A DNA stretch of 63,675 nucleotides from Oscillospiraceae bacterium (GTDB lineage Bacteria > Bacillota > Clostridia > Oscillospirales > Ruminococcaceae): positions 1 to 63,675 of the forward strand of contig WRLV01000003.1 in assembly GCA_009777445.1 (NCBI GenBank), read 5' to 3'. Both the position numbers and the translations under genes were made by a program. Below, piece after piece: positions 58,054-63,675 of this stretch (positions are counted from its first letter, which is position 1; the number at the start of each line of letters is the position of its first letter). The notes under the pieces are model-generated. The model ran no database searches, was not told where the DNA came from, and saw nothing but the letters and a program-made list of their open reading frames with translations.

Positions 58054-58274
58054 CAATTGACAATTGACAGTTGACAATTGTGGTGTCGCCGTTGGCGACG
58101 GATTTTAAATTTTTAAAAACGTCCGCGCAAGCGGACACTATAACTGTCAACTCTCAACTGTCCACTGTCAACTGTATAGTGGTGTCGCCGTTGGCGACGG
58201 ATTTTAAATTTTTAAAAACGTCCGCGCAAGCGGACGCTATAACTGTCAACTCTCAACTGTCCACTGTCAACTGC
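58050..58274. repeat. heptad repeat locus L9, with ~95-bp tandemly duplicated module
   Basis: gtggtgtcgccgttggcgacggattttaaatttttaaaaacgtccgcgcaagcggac(a/g)ctataactgtcaactctcaactgtccactgtcaactg x2. Confidence 0.93.
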
Positions 58275-58292
58275 AAAGAAAGGAGTTCGCTT

Positions 58293-60280
58293 ATGCGTAT
58301 AAAGCAAAAGTTAATTTTGGGCGGTGTAATCCTTATAATAGGCGGTATAATCTGCATATTTTTTCAACCGCAATTCATTTGGCGTTAGAAGGGAACGGCG
58401 CGGCGCGACTGCAAAATTTTGAATATTGTATAAACAGCTTAAAGGAAAACGAGGCTCACTTTAAGCTGTTTTTATTAATGTTAGGCGGCGTGGGACTCTT
58501 AAGTTTAGCGTTGATTTTAAGTGCGCAAAAACCTTATCAAAGCCGCGAAATTGAAATTACGCCCGACATAAAAATTCCCGCTCCTGCCGGGCAGGGGCAA
58601 TACGGCTCAGCGCGGCTGATGAACGCGAAGGAGAAGTCAGAAGCCTTTTCGATTTTTACAATCAACATGTTCGATGACACGGTGAGGGCGTTACTTAAAA
58701 ACGGCAAAAAAATCCATAAGGCAGTGGAAAACGGAAGCCTTCCGAAAGTTGACGAACCGCTCAAGAACGTTCAAAACCACGACAGCGGAATTGTTGTTAA
58801 CTATGAAAATCATGGAGACGTTCTTGAAAAAATATCGCTCATCGATGATGATTGTCATTCGCTGATTATCGGCGCGACACGGTGTGGGAAAACAAGGTGT
58901 TTGGTAGTTCCGTCTGTTTGCACAATGGCACTTGCCGGTGAAGGTTTGGTCATCAACGACCCGAAAGGCGAAATTTATACATACACGAGCCGATTTTTAA
59001 AATCAATCGGCTATAAAGTGCATGTTTTAGACTTCCAAAACCCTAAAAAATCTGATTGCTATAACCCGTTGCAACCAATTATTGATGCGGTGAAAGATGA
59101 AAACATTGACCTTGCACAACGTGCCGCGTGGGAGTTGACATGCTTTCTTGTTGAGAGAAATAAAAAGAGCGAACCCATTTGGACAAACGGCGAAATGTCA
59201 GTAATCGCGGCGGCTGTGCTTTGCGTGGTTTATGACAATACCGACAGACCCGAATACCAAAATCTCACCAATGTTTATTGGTTTATCGCCGAAATGGGCG
59301 CGGACAAACTTCTTCATAACCGCGTAATTAAGCCGATTGTTCAGTACGTTGACATGATGCCCGATGAACACCCGGCGAAGCCGTTGTTGGGCATTTCAAA
59401 AATCGCACCGGATAAAGTCGCCGGTAGTTTTTACACATCGGCGTTGACGACATTGCGGTTGTTTGTTTCAACAGAAATTCACGGCATGACCAACCATACA
59501 GACTTCACAGCTTCCTCGTTAAGCGATGAAAAATCCGCGCTGTTTTTCATTTTGCCGGACGAAAAAACTACATATTATCCCATTGTTACCATGATTGTGT
59601 CGCAACTCTACGAACGTCTGATTAACCACGCAAGACAAACGGGAAACCGCTTGAATAGACGTGTGAATTTTCTTCTTGACGAGTTCGGGAACTTCACAGC
59701 CATATCGGATTTCGAGGCAAAACTGACTGTCGGCGGCGGTTACGGGCTTCGTTTTCACTTGTTTTTACAAGATTTTAAGCAATTAGAAAACAAATATTCC
59801 AAAGAAGCCGCGTCGATAATTCGCGGCAACTGTGGGGCGTGGATTTACCTTCAATCAAACGATAATGATACGCGAAAAGAAATTGAAAAACGGTTAGGCG
59901 AATACACCACAACAAGCTATTCCATCGGCTCTAACAGCCAAAAATATTCCATGCCGAGTTCCAATCAAAACATAAGCTTGCATGGACGTAGCCTGCTTAA
60001 AGCCGAAGAAATAGGGCGCATAAAACGCCCGTATCAGCTTGTTATGACCAATAATCGCCCGGCTATTATGGAATGTCCTGATTTGTCTCAGTGGAAGTTT
60101 AATGAAATGTTAGGTCTTGGTGACAAAAAGTTCAACCAAAAATTTATGACTTTGCATAATTTAAGTCGTCCCGAAAAACCAACGGCGGCTAAAATTCCAC
60201 TTTGGGGTATTTGGAAAGACTTTACATTTGAGTCGTATAAAAATAAAATTAAGAGAGGTTATGATGAAAAAGAAATGTAA
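58293..60280 (+). CDS. virD4: VirD4/TraG type IV coupling protein; N-terminal TM segment offset by an apparent -1 frameshift near 58384
   Basis: IIGATRCGKTRCLVVPSVCTMALAGEGLVINDPKGEIY; RVNFLLDEFGNFTAISDFEAKLTVGGGYGLRF. Confidence 0.85.
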
Positions 60281-60587
60281 AATTTTAAACGCGATTATTA
60301 TGTTTTTTCTACTTGCAGAAAATACATTCGCGCAAGGCAATTTCGCAGACAGCACGATAGCAACCGGGACAAAAAAGCTCATCGAGGATTTAACAGTCTG
60401 GGCGTTAATTATCGCGCCAATAGCAGGTGGAATTTGCCTTAGCTATTTCTTCATTCGCCGTAGCGCGGCAGACGAACAAGACCACAAAAAATGGCAAAAC
60501 CGTATAAACGTTGCAATTATTTCAACAGTCGGGGCTACCTTAGCTTCGGCAATTATCAACTTGGTTACAGGCTATTATACTACTTAA
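60261..60587 (+). CDS. small two-TM conjugation protein (pilin/VirB2-like)
   Basis: signal peptide plus two TM; adjacent to virD4. Confidence 0.5.
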   Translation: MMKKKCKILNAIIMFFLLAENTFAQGNFADSTIATGTKKLIEDLTVWALIIAPIAGGICLSYFFIRRSAADEQDHKKWQNRINVAIISTVGATLASAIINLVTGYYTT

Positions 60588-60680
60588 AAAGGGAAAGGAA
60601 GAGGTGACTATGACACGTTCCGGAGTTCCACCTTAGAAAAAATAAAGAAATAAAATATATAGAAAGGACAGGGCTAAATT

Positions 60681-60971
60681 ATGGATATTATAGCAAAAGT
60701 AAATGTAAGAAGAAAGGTCGAAAACAAGATTTTGGCTAATGCTTCAATCACGCTCAATAACGAGCTTGTTGTGACCGGAATACAAATTGTTGACGGCGCG
60801 AAAGGCATTTTTGTGTCTATGCCGCAATATCGAGACAACGAGGGGCAATATCACGACAGGGTGTATTCGCTCACCAAAGAAATGCGCGACAAAATTAACA
60901 ATGCAGTTTTAGAAGAGTTTGAAAATCAAACCAACACCAACGCCGCTGACAACGGCGATGATGAATATTGA
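60681..60971 (+). CDS. spoVG: SpoVG family protein
   Basis: GIQIVDGAKGIFVSMPQYRDNEGQYHDRVYSL. Confidence 0.9.
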   Translation: MDIIAKVNVRRKVENKILANASITLNNELVVTGIQIVDGAKGIFVSMPQYRDNEGQYHDRVYSLTKEMRDKINNAVLEEFENQTNTNAADNGDDEY

Positions 60972-60989
60972 AGAAAGGAGAATGCGTGA

Positions 60990-61247
60990 ATGTTCAAAGG
61001 ATTGAAAGCAAGATTGAAAGAAAGGTTCGATGAGTTCGCCTTAAAGATGACTTGCGCAAAAGAAAGTGCAGTGGCAACACTTTCAGATGACTTCGGCGGC
61101 GTTCAAATAGGGCTTGCCGTAAAAATTATTATCGGCGTTGTTATCGGCGCGCTTGTTTTGGGCGGCATATACGTGCTTTGGGAAAACGTGATTATGCCGC
61201 GACTTGAAGGGGAAGTAAACAGCATGTTCGGACACTCATCACCTTAA
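60990..61247 (+). CDS. small single-TM protein (DUF6133-like/Flp-like)
   Basis: single TM KIIIGVVIGALVLGGIYVL. Confidence 0.4.
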   Translation: MFKGLKARLKERFDEFALKMTCAKESAVATLSDDFGGVQIGLAVKIIIGVVIGALVLGGIYVLWENVIMPRLEGEVNSMFGHSSP

Positions 61248-61331
61248 ACGGCGAGTCGCCGTGTTTTAACATGATTTTGTATGGGTAACGATTTATGTTA
61301 CCCATACGCGTTTTTACGCTTAGGAGTTACT

Positions 61332-62153
61332 ATGAACTATATATTTGACTCGTTTATTCGTTCGCTTTTGAAGGAGTTTGAAGCCTTTTTCGACTTTTTG
61401 ATGATGCACCAATTCAACTTGGTTTTCCGCACAGAAGAAAGTATCACCGGTGTCTTTTTCGCGGAAATAACACAAACCATTTACATGGTAGGGCTTGCTT
61501 TATTGGTGTTAGCTTTCTTAAAAAAAGGCTTCGGAATATACGTAATGTGGCAAGACGGAGACCCCGACATTGAACCATCAGCGTATCTGCTGAACTTTGT
61601 AAAAGCGATTGTCACAGCAACTTGCTTTCCTTTTTTATTCGGCATGTTTGTGGACATTTGTGAAGAAGTGACTTCTATGTTACTTGAAAAAATCAGCGAG
61701 CATTCTTCAAGCTACGCGAATGTTGTGGGAGCGTTAACCACAGGACTAACTAACACCCTTCCGCTTTTTGTTTTTATTGTGGCATATATCATCTTGTTTT
61801 TCTCGTTTTTAATGCGCGGAATAGAATTGCTGGCACTCAAAGTCGGAGTCCCCATAGCTTGCGTTGGATTGCTTGACAATGACCGTGGTGTCTTTAAGGC
61901 TTATTTTATGCAATTTGTCAAGGTGTTTGTGACAACAATGCTCCAAATAATATTAGCGAAAATAGGAACGTCAATTATGTTCTCGCCACAAACTGATGAC
62001 ATATGGGGGCGTTTTTTGGGAATAGCTTGCATTATTGTCGCAGTTAAAACACCAAAATTAGTGGCAGAATTTTTATTGCCGATAGGAGGGGGTGGCGGAA
62101 AAATTCAAAGTTTGGTATATATAGCAAGCATGTCGAGAGGATTTTTCAGATAA
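61332..62153 (+). CDS. VirB6/TrbL-like conjugal transfer membrane protein
   Basis: multi-TM, order VirD4..VirB6-like..PrgI-like. Confidence 0.65.
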   Translation: MNYIFDSFIRSLLKEFEAFFDFLMMHQFNLVFRTEESITGVFFAEITQTIYMVGLALLVLAFLKKGFGIYVMWQDGDPDIEPSAYLLNFVKAIVTATCFPFLFGMFVDICEEVTSMLLEKISEHSSSYANVVGALTTGLTNTLPLFVFIVAYIILFFSFLMRGIELLALKVGVPIACVGLLDNDRGVFKAYFMQFVKVFVTTMLQIILAKIGTSIMFSPQTDDIWGRFLGIACIIVAVKTPKLVAEFLLPIGGGGGKIQSLVYIASMSRGFFR

Positions 62154-62180
62154 CAGAACAGAAAGGGCATATCTAAAAAA

Positions 62181-62390
62181 ATGGATAAAATAAATGAAGT
62201 AAGCAGATACATACAAATTTTGCTTTTATTAGGCGTTACGATACGAGTTGTCTTTTGCTTCATACGTTTGCAGTCGGCTGAAGAAGATGGCGAACTTTAT
62301 AAAAAACGTTTGAAACACGCAGTTTTGTTTTTGCTAATTTCGCAACTTGTTTTCATAATAAAAGACATTGTGGTGTCATATTTCGGTTGA
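62181..62390 (+). CDS. small membrane protein of transfer region
   Basis: two TM; 69 aa. Confidence 0.4.
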   Translation: MDKINEVSRYIQILLLLGVTIRVVFCFIRLQSAEEDGELYKKRLKHAVLFLLISQLVFIIKDIVVSYFG

Positions 62391-62403
62391 AAGGAAAATT
62401 AAC

Positions 62404-62715
62404 ATGGGACAAGAAAAACTTTACATTCCATATGGATTAAAAACAGACAATGAAATTTTTCCCGGTTTCGGGAGCAAACAATTAAAGCAAAGTGCCGTGG
62501 GAACGTTATCATCTGCCATGTTCGGCGGTCTTATTTACGGCATTACCGGCGCGCTCGCTCTCCTCATATTATTTATAATCGCAGGACTTTTCGGCTCGGT
62601 TATGTTCACAATACGTGACCAGTATAACATTTCTGTTGTTGACCAAATCGGGAATTTAATCAAGTTCAACAAGTCGCAACAAAAATTCAAGTACGTATAT
62701 AAAAAATGGGAATAG
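62404..62715 (+). CDS. PrgI-like conjugation protein
   Basis: YIPYGLKTDNEIFPGFGSKQL; two TM. Confidence 0.6.
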   Translation: MGQEKLYIPYGLKTDNEIFPGFGSKQLKQSAVGTLSSAMFGGLIYGITGALALLILFIIAGLFGSVMFTIRDQYNISVVDQIGNLIKFNKSQQKFKYVYKKWE

Positions 62716-63131
62716 CAACAGAAGTTATATCAAAAATTGTGATAGTGGGTTTTCTCGTGTTCGCATCAATATATGATACTAAACACCATAAAATTCCAAA
62801 CTTTATTCACCCGATTATCATTGTATTTTCGTTTTTTGCATTTGACGCTCATTTGATGGAACGTGTTGCAGGCGCGTTTATGGGCTTTTTACCACTTTTT
62901 ATAGTCAGCATAACGACAAAAAAGTTAGGAATGGGTGATGCAAAACTTTTAATGTCGTTCGGTTTTGCAATTGGAGTTAAATGCCTTTTCGCGGCAATCA
63001 TAGGGCTGTTCGTTATGGTTTTCACTGTGGGAATATACCAAGCGGTTAAAAACAAAAGTCTGCCTGTTGCATTAGCTCCGTTTTTATCTGCCGGATTTAT
63101 TGTAGTAATTTTTATTGAAAGGATAGTTTAA
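62706..63131 (+). CDS. prepilin peptidase (A24, CpaA/TadV-like)
   Basis: YDTKHHKIPN and KLGMGDAKLLMSFG. Confidence 0.88.
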   Translation: MGIATEVISKIVIVGFLVFASIYDTKHHKIPNFIHPIIIVFSFFAFDAHLMERVAGAFMGFLPLFIVSITTKKLGMGDAKLLMSFGFAIGVKCLFAAIIGLFVMVFTVGIYQAVKNKSLPVALAPFLSAGFIVVIFIERIV

Positions 63132-63134
63132 ACT

Positions 63135-63608
63135 ATGTTAAAAAACAGAACATTTATAGGGATTATAGCGATTGTATTGGGGGTTCTCATCTGTTTCGGA
63201 ATCGCCCCGATTTTCACAAGAATGATGGAAGCGCAAATTGACGTTGTGATGTTGCGCTCGCCTGTTAAACAAGGCGAAAAATTAGAAGACAAACACATTA
63301 TCGTTGTAAAAATGGGGGCGAACAATATGCCGCCCGTGGTGTTAAAAGAAACGCATGATGCTATAGGCATGTACGCAAAATCAAATTTGTATATGGGAAG
63401 TCTTTTGTTAGAAGATATGTTGTCTGAAACTGCCGATAATTCAGACAGCAGACTTAGAACTTTAAAAGAAAATGAAATGGCAATGTCGGTCACCATAAAA
63501 AGTTTTTCAATGGGACTTTCCGGGCAACTTATACCAGGCGACATAATAAGAATTGTGTCTGTTGACAACGATAAAAATGCTGTAATTCATGGAACTATAA
63601 ACCGTTAA
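63135..63608 (+). CDS. CpaB/RcpC-like SAF-domain protein, C-terminus disrupted
   Basis: single TM then SPVKQGEKLEDKHIIVVKM; downstream frame ITNTFIAAKQGNAE looks like displaced C-terminus. Confidence 0.7.
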   Translation: MLKNRTFIGIIAIVLGVLICFGIAPIFTRMMEAQIDVVMLRSPVKQGEKLEDKHIIVVKMGANNMPPVVLKETHDAIGMYAKSNLYMGSLLLEDMLSETADNSDSRLRTLKENEMAMSVTIKSFSMGLSGQLIPGDIIRIVSVDNDKNAVIHGTINR

Positions 63609-63675
63609 GTGTAAATGGAATAATCTTCCAAAAATAACCAATACTTTTATTGCGGCAAAACAGGGCAACGCTGAA

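Noticed and set aside
4984-58274. Heptad arrays considered as CRISPR or VNTR arrays
   Set aside because: Units are 7 bp and contiguous with no unique spacers, and no cas genes are present.
58071-58388. 105-aa ORF MTIVVSPLATDFKFLKTSAQAD..
   Set aside because: The N-terminal two thirds is translation of the tandem repeat module; only the segment from ATG 58293 looks like real protein.

Overview
The window is a low-GC, spore-forming, flagellated Clostridia-type chromosome (spoIIID, spoIVB, Rnf complex, flagellar genes). From about 44.7 kb onward it enters an integrative/conjugative-type element next to a tRNA-Tyr gene. The chromosomal part carries: a vWA protein; an IS110-family element with a convincing candidate bridge RNA; a papain/C39-like peptidase; a ZIP transporter; a CPA1 antiporter; PduL; an ACT protein with UPF0210; two HPr-like proteins lacking the phospho-His; MtaB; MazEF; SpoIIID; rnfCDGEAB; SpoIVB; a 1674-aa Ig-like surface protein; TmcAL; AckA; RarA; an M23 peptidase; a PASTA pseudokinase; IspD; IspF; and a flagellar late operon (flgM-flgN-flgK-flgL-DUF6470-fliW-csrA-fliD-fliS). 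The element carries: a truncated tyrosine integrase; parA/parB genes; a fragmented methylase-helicase; a Toprim primase; a relaxase; an Rpn-type nuclease; surface proteins; VirD4; VirB6-like and PrgI-like mating-pore proteins; SpoVG; a prepilin peptidase; and a CpaB-like protein. The most interesting signals are not conventional genes: (1) a UUCG hairpin plus three-way-junction leader RNA before parA whose loop can pair with the ribosome-binding region; (2) a 7-bp-period repeat family (TGACAAT/TGACAGT) with REP-like hairpins at the 3' ends of genes at nine loci, placing TGA in all three frames; (3) a duplicated 78-bp hairpin/RBS/start-codon cassette before unrelated genes; (4) a cluster of covarying hairpins inside the element; (5) a pattern in which several element genes lack exactly their conserved catalytic segments, either real decay or a multicopy assembly artefact. 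All calls come from reading the sequence; no database search was run.
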